Assembly (NCBI RefSeq): GCF_003573695.1 | Contig: NC_039363.1 | Location: forward strand, 166,548,747 to 166,612,746 | Reading direction: 5' to 3' | DNA: 64,000 bases | Source: Papaver somniferum | Taxonomy: Eukaryota; Streptophyta; Magnoliopsida; Ranunculales; Papaveraceae | In this document: piece by piece, positions 33,544 to 46,085 of the stretch | Layout of the letters: every line of letters starts with the position of its first letter | Position numbering within the stretch: position 1 is the first letter of the stretch | Translations under genes and position numbers: made by a program | The notes under the pieces: generated by a model | The model's input: the letters and a program-made list of their open reading frames with translations, nothing else | The model's database searches: none | Told to the model about the DNA's origin: nothing

Positions 33544-36455
33544 ATGGAGATAGAAAACAGTGGAGATGGTGCCAGTGTCACTATTACTAACAAGGAGAAA
33601 GAGGAATATGGTGGAGTAATCGGAAGCATTCATATTTCATCACTAGAAAACTCAGAATCCAGTGTTGTGGATCTGACTGGTCTTGTTCATCAGCTCCCTT
33701 GCTGTATCAAACACGATGGTCCTTCCTCCGTCTCTCAATACTTCAAACCCAATAAATCTGGTGATTTAATTTGAGACTCGTTTACTTATCTATCTTAAAT
33801 TCTTAATTTTCATTTTGTTTATCTGAAACAATTGGTTGTAATTAAACTAGGTATTGTGATGGAGAATGGTATCAGTGTAGAAGAAACTCATTTCAGAGGA
33901 AGGAAATTGCAAGGAGCAAACATTCCCCTTCCACAAGGATATTCTGGTAAGAATTAAGAATCTTATATTTCGAACCCTAAAACTTTCATTTTGCTTAATT
34001 TTATAGTTAAAATCCGATTTCATATTTTACTTGATTTCTAGGTTATGTTTTGGGGAAAAAGAAGAAACCAATTAAGAGGAAAACTTGTGAAGAGGAGGAT
34101 AGGGATTCCTGGGAGACATGTGCAAGATTTCAAAGCATTACGTATTGGAATCACGACAACATTCCTTCTCAAGATGATGTTCTGTTGAGGTCTTTTCACT
34201 GGTTCAAAATTGCTAATGCGGTAAGCTTTCAGTTGACTTAATGATGGTAGTTTGTTGTATTACGTGCAATACACTGTTTTTTAATCCCATCATTACTTCA
34301 CGTACATCTTTTTAATTGGATAAACCAACAATGAAAATGTGCAATGCTCGTTTTAATTACTACCTGTATTTTCATGGTTAGAATTCTTTTTATTTTGTTT
34401 TATTAGAAGCACCATTTTAAGCTACCACCACTGCTAATACTCAATATCCCCGTCACTGCATTAAGTATATCATGTCAATTCTACACATGATATGAAATGA
34501 AAACAAACACTAGTATATAGGATGGTGATTTACATTTAAGTTTGTTGGACTATTTTGATGCTATGGTCATTAAACAATTCAAGAATAATGTTCCGAACTG
34601 TGAACTTTGTAGGTATGTATACAACTTGTTAGGATTAACAAACTTATTAGTTTTTTAATCCAAGTAGGATTTTTTATAATTGATGAAGTACGTAGTACCG
34701 GGTAATTAGTTTCATGAAGTAACTCTTTGTTAGTCCTACTCCAATTCTGTTCATATAATAAGACTCACATTCTGATCTTTCGAACCTCAAATCTAGGCAG
34801 TTTATAGTCTAAATTAAGGCGAGTACATTGTCGTTAGACTACAAACTTTCTAGAATAGGGTTATAAAGAGATGTTAGTGTTATCAGTCGTGGGTAGTATT
34901 TGTACAGGAGTTGTTTAATCTAAAGTGTATTTACATGGAAGCCATATGAGATAATTGAAGTGTAGAATGGCTACGTCGCATTCACTCATCTAATAAATCT
35001 AACTTAATCCGAGTTCAATTTAATTGAAACAAACTTTTGCACCTGAGTTCTGTACAGTTTGTAGCCTAAAGACGAATCCCAATGTCCTCAGCGTGCAAAC
35101 TTTACTTTCTAAAACTCGGGTGCAAAACAAGGAGATGCTAGGGATATTGAGGATGTTGCTGTCATGCAGAAGATTAATCTAGGGTCACTTGCATGGAAGC
35201 AACATGAGATAAAGGGTCTGTCGAAAACACTACTTATACTTTCATGTTAGCTTTTAAGTGTATAGTTGTGCAAGTTTCGGTAGAAAAACATCTCTACTTC
35301 TTTTGGCTGATTTTGCTATTTGGTGAGTTCTATGGTGCAAATGCAAAAAATGCACTAGTTTTGTGGCTCACTGTCGTATTCTGATAGCTTATGGTTGAAT
35401 GCTATTAAGAAAGCAAAACTACTGTTAGAAATTTGCAAAATGAGGACATGTTTATACATAACACAACTATTATGCGCTGATAGAAAGTTTGCATCAATGG
35501 AGGTTACATGTGTGAACCCCAGTATGAAATCCAGGATATTAATTAGAGGTGCAACTTGGAAGGCTGCACCAGTGTGGACACTGACTGAAAGTTTTAATGC
35601 TAGACTAGCTTTTCCTTAGCCCACCTTGAGGCTGAACGATAAATTTAAAAGTGTAACTGCTAGGCTAGCTAGTAGCCTAGTACCATGGACCACCCTGATC
35701 TGGGTGTTCGTGTTCGGTTGAGTAAATCTGATCTATAGCAGGAAATCTTCTATTCAATAAAATCCTTGCTGAACATGATTTTTGGTGCAGAAAAAAGTCA
35801 AGAAATAAGCTGTGCTTGAGATTTATACTGACAAAGATAGTAAGGGAGAAGGAAGGGAGAAGAAGAGAAATGTGTGGAACTAGTCTGACACTCTTAGAAA
35901 CGTGGTAAGAGGTTATCATAGTGAAGCTAAAGCGATTAAGAACGGGTGATGGAGGTTGGTAATAACGAGGGAATCCCGCAGCCATTACCTGAGTAATGCT
36001 TAGTGAGAGGAACAGGAAACTAATTGAACCTTTAGTCTGAAAATTTTACTTCTTAAGGTGGATGAGATATCTTTTTGGATATGGTTGTAGGTTCACTACG
36101 TATGTATAAATCTTGCATAGCCAGATAGCCAGATGATGAACCGAGGCATTTTATAAGAAGTATGCATCAGGCATCTAACACCAGCTCTTAAATAGTTTTA
36201 GTACTAACAGTCCTATGATTCTATAGCCTTGGGCCTAAGCTCAGCATATTTGGGTTTTGTCAAGCTATTTATTTCTTAAAAGTTTTGCTGCTGTATTGTT
36301 ACTCCATTTTCTGTTTACATGTTTTGAATTCATGGGTTTATTGTTTACCCAGAGAAAATTTGTTATTCTAATTGCTTGTGTTTTCTCCACATATGCAGCT
36401 GCACGCACCTGTTCCTATTGACGATTTGGCTTCTGTGCCCAATCTTTCATGCTAA
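33544..36455 (+). CDS. RNASEH2C: Ribonuclease H2 subunit C, four exons
   Basis: A non-catalytic subunit of nuclear RNase H2, which removes ribonucleotides from DNA and RNA from R-loops; with subunit B it forms the scaffold for the catalytic A subunit. Exons by splice sites: 33544-33760, 33851-33946, 34042-34220 and 36399-36455, all with GT..AG introns and joining in phase to 182 codons. Exon 1 ends with 'LPCCIKHDGPSSVSQYF'. Exon 2 carries 'FRGRKLQGANIPLPQGYSG' across its junction. Exon 3 has a basic stretch, then 'YWNHDNIPSQDDVLLRSFHW'. Exon 4 gives 'LHAPVPIDDLASVP' to the stop. These are the conserved blocks of plant RNASEH2C, in order. The start is the only ATG after 'gggttttgcagga'. Intron 3 is 2178 bp and contains no recognisable gene. 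No stop or frame break is seen, so the gene looks functional. Confidence 0.88.
34221..36398 (+). other. Large intron 3 of the RNase H2C gene
   Basis: 2178 bp between donor 'gcg/gtaagc' and acceptor 'atatgcag/ctg'. It is AT-rich. Two loosely similar segments occur near 34915-34975 and 35175-35215 ('catggaagc..catgagata'). Nothing coding could be supported. Confidence 0.6.
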
Positions 36456-37440
36456 AGTCAATGCAAACATTTAAGGGATTTAAGTCTTACGAATTCAGAC
36501 GCATTTATGTATTAAATGTAACTAAAACTAGGTTATTTGAGTTTTTCCAAATTGCTTAGCAGGATTTTCACCAAGATTGAGAAATATGTATACACAAGTG
36601 GGTTTACTACTCCTTGACGCAGTTATTCGGGAAGAAGTTGGATGATTCTGTGGAATATGTTTCTCATTATTGCTACTGGTGTAATTGAGTTTGTGGAACC
36701 ATTTAAGTCCCCGTCATGTCCAGAAAAATAAATGTGCCTAATCTATGCTCAACCAGTGAAACCGCACGGCGCGTGCTTGCCACCAGAACCTCAGCTATGC
36801 GAAAAAAAATTGTTTATAAGCAATACTTGCACATTCGACGAAGATTCACGGAGCAGTAAGCAAAAAGCGAACTCATATTTCGCCTTTTACTAAAGAATAC
36901 TATGTGCTTGCCTCATCTTTCGCATTTCACTAAAGAATATTGTGTGCCTTAGTTAGAGGCATACACCTATTTTTGGGGGTTTTCTTTATTGTGGGCGATA
37001 CCCAACATAGCTTGAAATCAAATATAATATCAAGGACTTTTAACATCCCATAAGAAAACAACATATAAACCGCACCCTCACATAATCTTTATTGGGTTGC
37101 AGGGCATTCAGCCGGGACCTACCATTTTCCTTAAAAGGGTTCAACATTTCTCCTGAGTTAGTTTGGGAAATTCATGGTATCTTTCTGATTTTTTACGTGG
37201 TCCACACAGAAATCGCTCATATAATATCTATCCCAAGTCATCATGTTATGTCCATGGATGGATTACTTGAACCTGTTATCCAAGTCATCATGTTCTGTCC
37301 ATGGATGGATTACTTGAGCCTGGTGTTAGTATCCAACCTTCCTAATCTCAGCCCTTCTATGGCAATAATGCATTTAATGACGATTATTATCTGAACTTTC
37401 ACACGCTACATACATGTTAATAAGGGAATTCGCGTTCAAT
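36456..37440. other. Intergenic sequence with short local duplications
   Basis: No gene supported. Two internal duplications are visible: an approximately 40 bp pair near 36880-36955 ('actaaagaatactatgtgc' / 'actaaagaatattgtgtgc') and a clean tandem pair of about 46 bp near 37232-37323 ('gtccatggatggattacttg' in both). The open frame at 37092-37394 lacks any recognisable domain. Confidence 0.45.
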
Positions 37441-37870
37441 GACGATTACTATCTATGATTTTTGTCCAAAAAGCATAGCAACAACTTTGCTTGAACTACC
37501 TGAGAGACGTTGTAGCTCCCTTTTTAGGATATCAATCTCTTTATCTTTCAGAACAATTGTGTAAACCAGTTTTTCTTGCTCATATTTTTCCTCTTGAGTT
37601 TTATTAGACAAAGATTTTTTTAAGTTATCATGTTTCCCTGTTAACTTTAGATTTTCTTCATTCACCAACTCAACCTTTTCTAAACAGTCCTTTAGGAGTT
37701 GATTGGACTCACTAAAATGATATCATTGTTAGTTTTGGCAAGAAGTGCATATTACCTCATAGGCTTTTTCCTCAAGGATATCATCCAGAGTAGTGTGATA
37801 AGCTTTATTTCTTCGAGATAATTAGCATTTGAATAATCTTTAAAAACACTATAGACATATTAGACCACAT
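37441..37870 (-). pseudogene. Copia gag C-terminal coiled-coil fragment
   Basis: On the minus strand 'VNEENLKLTGKHDNLKKSLS' and 'LKDKEIDILKRELQRLSGSS' form a charged heptad-like segment, ending 'KVVAMLFGQKS'. This resembles the region between Gag and protease in long plant copia elements ('..L..L..GQKS'). No other domain is present, so it is an isolated remnant in opposite orientation to the following elements. Confidence 0.5.
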
Positions 37871-37879
37871 GATTGTGTT

Positions 37880-38816
37880 TCGAGTTAAGTCGTAAGTGTT
37901 ATATGAAAATGCTCAAGCTTATAGTTCAATTGGCTAGTTTCAGCTAACCATTCATGAGAGTGGTCTTTACACACGGTTCGGTTACGGCTCATCCTAACCA
38001 GAGTGTATATCTTGATTATGTTAATCAGACTCAAAGATTCATCTAACAGTGGATACCATTTGCTTGGTTCCAAAGTTATATTAGCTTAAACCTAAAGCAA
38101 CCTATGCTTTGAATGTATATATAAGGGGAACCTCAAACAACTGGGATATTTGAATCCTGACACTACTTTTTAGTGTGTCTTATTTGTAAACTAGAGTCAT
38201 CCTCTCCAGAAACCCTTTTAGGGTTTAGCGACTACAAAGACTTCATAGGGATTCGTGGATCCAGGTCCAGCTATTGTTTATCTGATAGATCGAGTATCCT
38301 GATCTTGTTCGATTGTTGATCTTCTCACTTGAACAAGATATATAGAAATCATCAAAGTTCTCTTCGTCTCAGACTTTTTTGAGGTTATCTAATCTTTGTC
38401 TATTGTTGTGGATTTCCAGTCTCACCTTGATCTACGATCAAAAAGGAAATCACCATATAAGATTATCTGTGGGAGGAAGATTGGTTAAAGTCTTCAATTG
38501 AGTTGAATCAAATCATAATTTGTAAAGGACGTCAGCTAAGGGAATCAATTACGCGGAGTCTTAGTGGGATTGAAGAGGCGTACAAAGCGCGACTATAGAT
38601 GAATTGTTGTGAGGATTTAATTCGGTCTCAACTACATTCCAGTCCGAAGTTAATTGGTTCTAGGCTAGTGTCTGTAGCGGCTTAATACAGTTTGGTGTTC
38701 AATATGAGTCCCGAGGTTTTTCTGCATCTGTGGTTTCCTCGTTAACAAAATTTCTGGTGTATGTGTTATTTTTTTTCCGCTTTATATTGTTTATCTTTAT
38801 AATTGAAATATCATAG
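37880..38816 (+). repeat. Fragment of a long-LTR copia LTR (3' part)
   Basis: Aligns with the downstream half of the LTR at 38817-43714: TATA-like 'atgtatatataagggg' near 38118, 'gtgtctgtagcggcttaata' near 38667, 'cctcgttaacaaaatttctgg' near 38738. It stops at 'gaaatatcatag', where the next LTR begins, so it was interrupted by element A. Confidence 0.7.
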
Positions 38817-41800
38817 TGTTAGAGCACTGCTCGGTCGAACTCGCAAGCGTTGCTATCTCAAGATTGTTTGTCAAGTTTAGTTGATCAAAACTACATACTT
38901 GATTTCTAGTCTAGTTATATCTATGTCTCGGATTAGGATAGAAGTATGTAGTTGAGCTTTAGACTTCACGGCGTTCACCAATTGAAGAAGAAGGGCTTGG
39001 AGGAACTTCGTCGACAAAAGGTATGTGGAAACTAAAACTTATATATATGTAGACTTTGTGTTATACACATTTGAAATTTCGAGATGATCTTATTTCATAT
39101 ATGTTTCTCGAAATATGAGTATTAAGCTTGGAAGTCTTGTACGAACAATTCTATTGTTCAAGATGATCATGTTAAAATTGCCTTGAAAATGATATGTGTG
39201 ATATTATCATCACTCATGAATGTTTCGATTTGATACATTGCAATCATGTGAAAAATAACCTTGAACGTTTTATACGATATGTGTGAGACAATCATTTAAT
39301 GTTAACTTGGGATATTTTTTATTGATTAAGTAATCATTTGAGATTGACTCAGAACTAATGGTATGTATATGATTATCATTGTCGCTTTCATGGTTATCTC
39401 AAATTGATTAGATGAGAGTTTTTAGAACTACTACTAAAATTATGGATACAGTTTATGAAAAAACGGGGGTACAACAACCACACCCAATATTTCGCTTAGC
39501 AATCTGTATGGACAAACTCTAACATACTTTTAAGAGAATCTATCAAGACTCGATCTTTTAAACAGCATATCAAAGAGTTAATATCTCAATCTCTCGATTT
39601 GATCTACACTCAATCAAATAGAAATCTGCGAGTCTTTATCAAATACTAGAGAGATAACTTGGATGGTACCAAAGACCAATATCCAAGTGTCAATCAATTT
39701 AAATCAACAACCAAAGGTTGGATATTCTAATTGATTGAACCAAACGCACAACCTGTGATATTTCAATTATAAAGATAAACAATATAATGCGGAAATAGAA
39801 ATAACACAGACACCAGAATTTTGTTAACGAGGAAACCGCAAATGCAGAAAAACCATGGGACCTAGTCCAGATTGAAAACACACTGTATTAAGCCGCTACA
39901 GACACTATCCTACTACAAACTAACTTCGGTCTGGACTGTAGTTGAACCCCAATCAATCTCACACTGATCCAAGGTACAGTTGCACTCCTTACATCTCTGA
40001 TCCCAGCAGGATACTACGCACTTGATTCCCTTAGCTGATCTCACCCACAACTAAGAGTTGTTACGACCCAAAGTCGAAGACTTGAAATAAACAAATCTGT
40101 ATCACACAGAAAAGTCTACGAAGATAGATAAATCTGTCTCCCACAGAAATACCTACAAGTTTTGTTCCGTCTTTTGATAAATCAAGGTGAACAGGAACCA
40201 ATTGATAATACGGACTTATATTCCCGAAGAACAGCCTAGTATTATCAATCACCTCACAATAAACTTAATCGACGCGGCGAAAGAAGATATTGTGGAATCA
40301 CAAATTATGAGACGAAGATGTCTGTGATTACTTTTATATCTTACCTATCGAATATATCAATCTCAAGCCAATCGTTGCGATTGTACTCGGACGATAGAAA
40401 CAGCAAGATCAGATCACACAACTACGAGAAAGTAGTATCGGTTTGGCTTCACAATCCCATTGAAGTCTTTAAGTCGTTAACCTGGTTTTTAAGAAGAAAA
40501 TAAAGGTTAAAGGAGAATCGACTCTAGCTAACACAACTAGTATCACAGTAAGGTGTGGGGATTAGGTTTCCCAGTTGCTAGAGTTCTCCCTTATATAGTC
40601 TTTCAAATCAGGGTTTGCAATCAATGTTAGCTTGGTAACAAAGCATTCAATATTCACCGTTAGGTGAAAACCTGATTAGATTCAAGATAATATCTTTCAA
40701 CCGTTAGATCGAAAACCTAGCTTGTTACACACAAATGAAATGCACGTTTCTAGGTTTGTGTAACCGTACCCAAACCTGTACATTTGTTGGTTCAAAAATA
40801 GTTAACCAAATGGTTAGCCATATGAGCACTTTCATATCAATCATATTCTTTTTCACCATAACTAGTTCAAATGACTCAAATGAACTAGTTAGAGAGTTGT
40901 TCAATTGCAAGGAAATCTTATGTAGCTACATAAGACACAATCGAAGCAAAAACGATTATATTCACTCGAATCGGTTCATGAACTTTATAGCCACGGTTTG
41001 CAATTTGCATCCCTTAGTTTGTATAAGTATAAGTTCACAAACAATCTTATTTAGATATAACCAACCCAAGTTCACGGACTGGGTTCGCGAACTTAAGTTC
41101 CCGGAAGGAGTTCTCAAACTCCAGCAAATTTTCTCGGGTCGAGAACTTCCGTTAGTTCGCGGACTGAGTTCACGGCTCTTGTTCCGGTTCTCTTGATCAA
41201 CAAAGTTCGCAAACTTCGGTTCAAGGAATAAGGACTTATACATATATGTTTTTCCACAACAATGCTTATATCCAATAATGGTTATATAATCTAAACTCTA
41301 ATTTCGATGATTGAAACATTCTTAGAGGACGTTATATAGTTGTTATTCACAAACCATTTCTCGTCAAAGCAATTTTCAAAGTGATTGAAACATAACATGA
41401 CTTTCGTCACTAGGTAAAGATGAACTTGGCCAAAGCGAATGCTTACCAACACATATTTCGAGAAATAGATAGGTGAGATAAACTCGGCTCGAAATACCAA
41501 ATGTGTATAATCAAAGTCTATATAGCAAAACGACTTTTGTCTCAATATAGGAGATAGAGTAGATATACTTTTGAGTGATATATAAGTTCAAGCCTCCACA
41601 TACTTTTTTGTCGATGAAGTTCCACCAATTCCTTGAGTAGTTCTTCGTCTTGTATGATGATCCGCCATGAGTTCTTGAGCTCAACTACACTTTTTATCCT
41701 AGTCCGAGACTTATCTATAGTAGACTAGAAATAAAGACTTATAGTTTTGATCACTAACATTGAAAAACATGCTTGAGATAGCAATGCATGCGAGTTCGAC

Positions 41801-43714
41801 CGAGCAATGCTCTAACAGTTTAGTATGTGTACTTTGTATACGAACTAACTAAACTAGTATGGATCTGGAACTCTGGTTTACGAACTTGTGTACTGTTGAA
41901 TCCAAAGATGTTCCCGAACTATGTTCACGAACTGGCTTAGCTATGATATATCCTGAACTTCTGTTCGCAAACTATGTTCCGGAACTAGTGGTTTATATGT
42001 AATATCGGCATGACAACTTTGTGTTCGCGAACTATGTTCCCAAACTAAGTTATCTGTGCTAGTGACCCAGGTTTGTTCCCGAACTAAAGTCCCTGAATTG
42101 TTAAGCCTAACTTTGTTCCCGAACTATGGCACAACAATTCACGAACTGGGTTATGTAGTCGATTATTGTTCAAGTGCAATGGATGTTTCTATGAAATAGC
42201 ACTTAAATAACTCTCAAGATCACATATTAGATTCATACTTGATCGTCGATTAATCATTGGTTGATTATCAAGTCAAGTCTAAAGTGTTCGTGAAAAATAT
42301 TAAAAAGTTTAGTTAGTTTATTTGGTTAACTTCGGTTAACTACTATTGAGCCAACTCAGTGTACATGGCTTGGGTGCGGTTCATTCCTTATCTAAATGAA
42401 TATATATTTCTTTTGTGTATAAGTCAAGCTAATATTATCTAATGGTGGAGATTAATTTCTTATTTTCTAAGCATACTTAGCTTGAATCTTAAATCAGGAG
42501 TTCATCTGACGGTGAATATTGATTGCTTTGTTACTAAGTTATATTCTCTTTTATTGTAAGCAACCATGATTTGAAAGACTATATAATGGATAACTCTAGC
42601 ATCTTGGAAATCTAATCCCGACACTTCTTTGTGTCCTAGTTTCAAACTAGAGTCCATTCTTCATTAACCTAAGTTTTCAGTTCTTTTGAAAAACCATTCT
42701 AGGGTTAACGACTTGAAGACTTCATTTGGGATTCGTGAAGCCAGGTCCAACTATTTTTGTTGTACTTTTCCTATCCTGATCTTACACTTTCTATCGTATT
42801 GAGTTTAATCTTATCTAATATTTTCTCGAGATTTATCTTCGATATGTAAGATATAAAAAGTAATCACAACAGTTTTTCGTCTCAGACTCTTGTGATTCCG
42901 CAATAACTTCTTCTGCAAATCAGTTAAGTTATTGTGAGGTGAATTATATTTCTAGGCTGCTCTTCGGGAGTATAAGACCGGATTATTAGTTGAGTTTCTT
43001 GTACACCTTGATATTTATCTAAAGACGGAAACAACAACCATAATAGACTTATCTGTGGGAGACAAATTTGTGGGAGACAAATTTGTTTATAAATCTTTGA
43101 CTTTGGGTCGTAGAAACTCTTAGTTGTGGGTGAGATCAGCTAAGGGAATCAACTGAGAAGGGTCTTGCGAGATTCAAGAGGCGAAAGGAACACGACTGTA
43201 CCTTAATCAGTGTGAGACTTGGTTAGGGATCAAGTACATTCTAGTCCGAAGTTAACTTGTAGTAGGATAGTGTCTGTAGCGGCTTAATACAATATGGTGT
43301 TCAAGTCTGGACTAGGTCCCGGGGTTTTTATGCATTTGCGGTTTCCTCGTTAACAAAATTTCTGGTGTTTGTGTTATTTTTTTTTCTCATTATATTTTCT
43401 TTACACAATTGAAATATTACAGGTTATGTGTAGTTCAATGATAGTTGATAAATCAAACCGTTGTTTGTTGGATAGAACTTGATTGACACTCGGATATTAG
43501 TCTTTGGTACCATCCGATTTATTCTCATAACAATCAGGTTCACAGATTTCTATCTGTTTGATTTACTGAATGTATTGAGAAAGAGATAAATCTCTTTAAT
43601 ATACTTCCTGATTGAGCTTGGTATTTTGGTGCTCTCAGAATTGTATTAGAGTTTATTCCATACAGATTTCCGAACGAAATAGTTGGGTGTGGTTATTGTA
43701 CCCCCGCGTTTTCA
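38817..43714 (+). repeat. Element A 5' LTR, split by a reverse-oriented solo LTR
   Basis: Begins TGTTAGAGCACTGCTCGG at 38817 and ends ..CCCCCGCGTTTTCA at 43714, next to a primer-binding site. Removing the nested solo LTR plus its duplication (2367 bp) leaves about 2531 bp, long for a copia LTR. A U3 block of 'gttcccgaactatgttc'-type words lies at about 41830-42150, and R/U5 has the family-conserved 'agtgtctgtagcggcttaat' near 43268. Confidence 0.8.
39456..41817 (-). mobile_element. Solo LTR of the long-LTR copia family inside element A 5' LTR
   Basis: 2362 bp, minus orientation, from TGTTAGAGCATTG (41817) to ACGTTTTTTCA-like end at 39456. A perfect 5-bp target duplication GTTTA sits at 39451-39455 and 41818-41822. 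It is closely similar to the solo LTRs at 3813-6176 and 10471-14842, more so than to its host LTR, so it belongs to a distinct subfamily. Confidence 0.9.
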
Positions 43715-43716
43715 AT

Positions 43717-43728
43717 TGGTATCAGAGC
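43717..43728 (+). promoter_or_regulatory. Primer-binding site of element A
   Basis: Exact TGGTATCAGAGC two bases after the LTR end, followed by 'aggcaa'. Matches the plant initiator-Met tRNA 3' end. Confidence 0.85.
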
Positions 43729-43799
43729 AGGCAAACACGTTAAGACCTCATAAGTATTTGTTTGTAGCAATCTGACTAAATGGACAGAAATGTTATCTC

Positions 43800-44950
43800 T
43801 ATAAACATACGCCAGTCTTCGATGGCTAGAATTACTTATGGTGGAAAATTGTTATGCGTGCTTTTCTTCAAGCGCGTGATTTTCAATCATGGATTTGTGT
43901 AGTAAATGGCTATGTTCCTCCTACAGTTCTAGAGAATGGTGTATCTGTTCTGAAGGACATTGGAAGATACAGTGAACCTGAGATTAGTGCTGCAAAGAAA
44001 AATTCAGATGGGTTAAACGTTATAATCTATGTCATTACCCCAGATCTTCAGCACCATGTGACTAGGTGCACTATGTCTAAAGCTTGGGATATCTTAGCAA
44101 CTGTATTTGAAGGGAATACCTCTGAGAAAGAAGCTAAGCTTCAAAACCTAAATTCTGTTTGTGAAAACCTTCATATGGCTGATGAAGATTCATTTGATGA
44201 GTTTAATCACAATTTTTTTGAAATTGTTAATGCATCCTTTGCATTAGGTAAGACTATTTATGAAAAGGACATTGTGATGAAAATTCTCAGATCTCTATCA
44301 GCTAGATACGACTCTAAGAAACATGCCATCGTTAAGGGAAATAAACTAGAAACACTTTCCAGAAATACTCATGTTGGAAATTTAAAGATCTTTGATCACG
44401 AGCATTTATCCAAAGACGGAGTTCAAATCTCAAAAGAACACTAATCTACTTGATAAAACTAAAAATGTTGGCAACTCTGTGAATGATCCCATTGAGACTG
44501 AATAATCGGATAAAGATCTTGACAACTTAGTCTCTCTGATCACAAGACAGTTTAGAGTTCTTCTTTTGAAGAGAAATAAATGCTTCACTAGAGAGACAAA
44601 CCCAGATCATCAGTTAAGCCACATGATCGTGTTCCTCCTAAAAACAGGGATATTTTTGACACTGATGATGAGGATATGCCACAATGCTTCAAGTATAAAG
44701 GATTTGGGCAGTTTGCTAATGAGTATCCAAATCATAGAAATTACGTTGGGAACAAGGGACTTGGTACAACTCTTGATGAAACATATGATCCTTATGATTC
44801 TACAGAGGATGAAAAATCAAGCGTAACACTCTTTGGTGAAAACTCAGTATTGATAATTGTAGCAATACTCATACCAATCGTGATATATTCCCTGCTGAAG
44901 CGACATCAACGGCGCTGGAGGATGTAACAGATTTTTCTTTTATTAATGAA
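43800..44950 (+). pseudogene. Element A gag (copia, long-LTR family), broken
   Basis: The Gag frame probably starts upstream: 'TPVFDG' then an in-frame TAG (43827-43829), then 'NYLWWKIVMRAFLQARDFQSW'-type residues, the usual copia Gag opening. The longest open part is 43854-44444, with 'MSKAWDILATVFEGN' and 'LRSLSARYDSKKHAIV', typical of the UBN2/Gag domain. Beyond it the zinc knuckle near 44676 reads CFKYKGFGQFANEY, so three of the four CCHC ligands are changed (second C to Y, H to Q, last C to Y). Several frameshifts follow. No protease, integrase or reverse transcriptase was found before the 3' LTR, so the element was either non-autonomous or lost pol. Confidence 0.75.
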
Positions 44951-45285
44951 AAATCTACTTCTAATGTTTTGGGTACCCAGCTTTTTCTAGCAACATGTTC
45001 TGCCCTGGTGTCCGACCCATCCTCCACATTGACAATGCCCTTACTATACTATTAGGGGTCACGGATTCTCAAATTGTTTGAAGTACAAACACAAAGTAAG
45101 GTATGTCAACAAAATTCACCGGAGAGCCAGTCGATTATCCAACAAGCTCAAACTTGTTCTGAAATCAAATCTATCTGAGGTGTGCAAAATTAACTCTTCT
45201 CCTAAAATTTTGATTTCTAAGGAAAAGTTAGATCACTACAGAAAAAAAACTAGGTCTAAACGATCTATAAAAAAGGATGTTGATA

Positions 45286-45868
45286 AATCCGTGTAGGAAC
45301 CTTATGGTGAACAAATTATTTTTCACCCCAACACATCCTAATTGTGTTGAAAGTGCATCTTGTCTCATGTGCCCGAAAGAAAAAGAGTCGACAAGAACTG
45401 TGCACAACTGGGCTCTAGGGTCAAAAACTATTTTAGTTTGTATCTTGAATATCATTACTTAAATTTCTGTGTTTTAAGTAAATTTGTGCAGGAATGTTGT
45501 GGTGGAAAATTATTGTTCACCCCAACACAACTGAACTATGTTGAAAGTGCATCTTGTCTCATGTGCCCGAAAGAAAAATAGTCGACAACAACTGTGCACA
45601 TCTGGGATCTAGGGTCAAAAATTATTTTAGTTTATATCTTGAATATTATTACTTAAATTTCCGTGTTTTAAGTAAATCCGTGCAGGAACCTTGTGATGAA
45701 CAAATTATTGTTCGCCCCAACACAACTTAACTGTGTTAAAAGTGCATCTTGTCTCATGTGCCCGAAATAAAAAGAGACAAGAACTGTGCACAACTAGGCT
45801 CTAGGGTCAGAAACTATTTTAGTTTGTATCTTAAATATTATTACTTAAATTTCCATGTTTTAAGTAAT
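45286..45868 (+). repeat. Three tandem units of about 195 bp in element A
   Basis: Each unit starts near 'gtgcaggaacc' (about 45290, 45483, 45678) and includes 'ttgttcaccccaacacaact', 'gaaagtgcatcttgtctcat' and 'gtgttttaagtaaat'. The units differ by scattered substitutions and small indels. Short frames inside the repeats are not genes. The position, between Gag and the A-rich region, is unusual for a copia element. Confidence 0.8.
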
Positions 45869-46085
45869 GGTATTGAAAAGAGTTCATCCCCTATATGAAT
45901 AAAAAGGCTAAAATTGTCAATTCTACCCTTTTTGGGTAACCTGTGCTGATTGTACTTGAACCCTACCTACACTGTGTATAGGTCCCGTATTCCTGCAATC
46001 TTATTCCTTCCTTGAAACTTTTTTCATCAAAATTTTCTTGTAGATTTGTTTTTAGTTGTGTATTCACAAATCCATAATTAAAATT

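Noticed and set aside
35395..35619. 74-codon plus-strand frame within RNase H2C intron 3
   Set aside because: No domain, no splice relation to the gene, and alternative starts only; most likely chance.
37092..37394. 100-codon frame with an internal 'repeat' of residues
   Set aside because: The repeat reflects a 46 bp tandem duplication in non-coding DNA. No ATG with plant-like context and no family.
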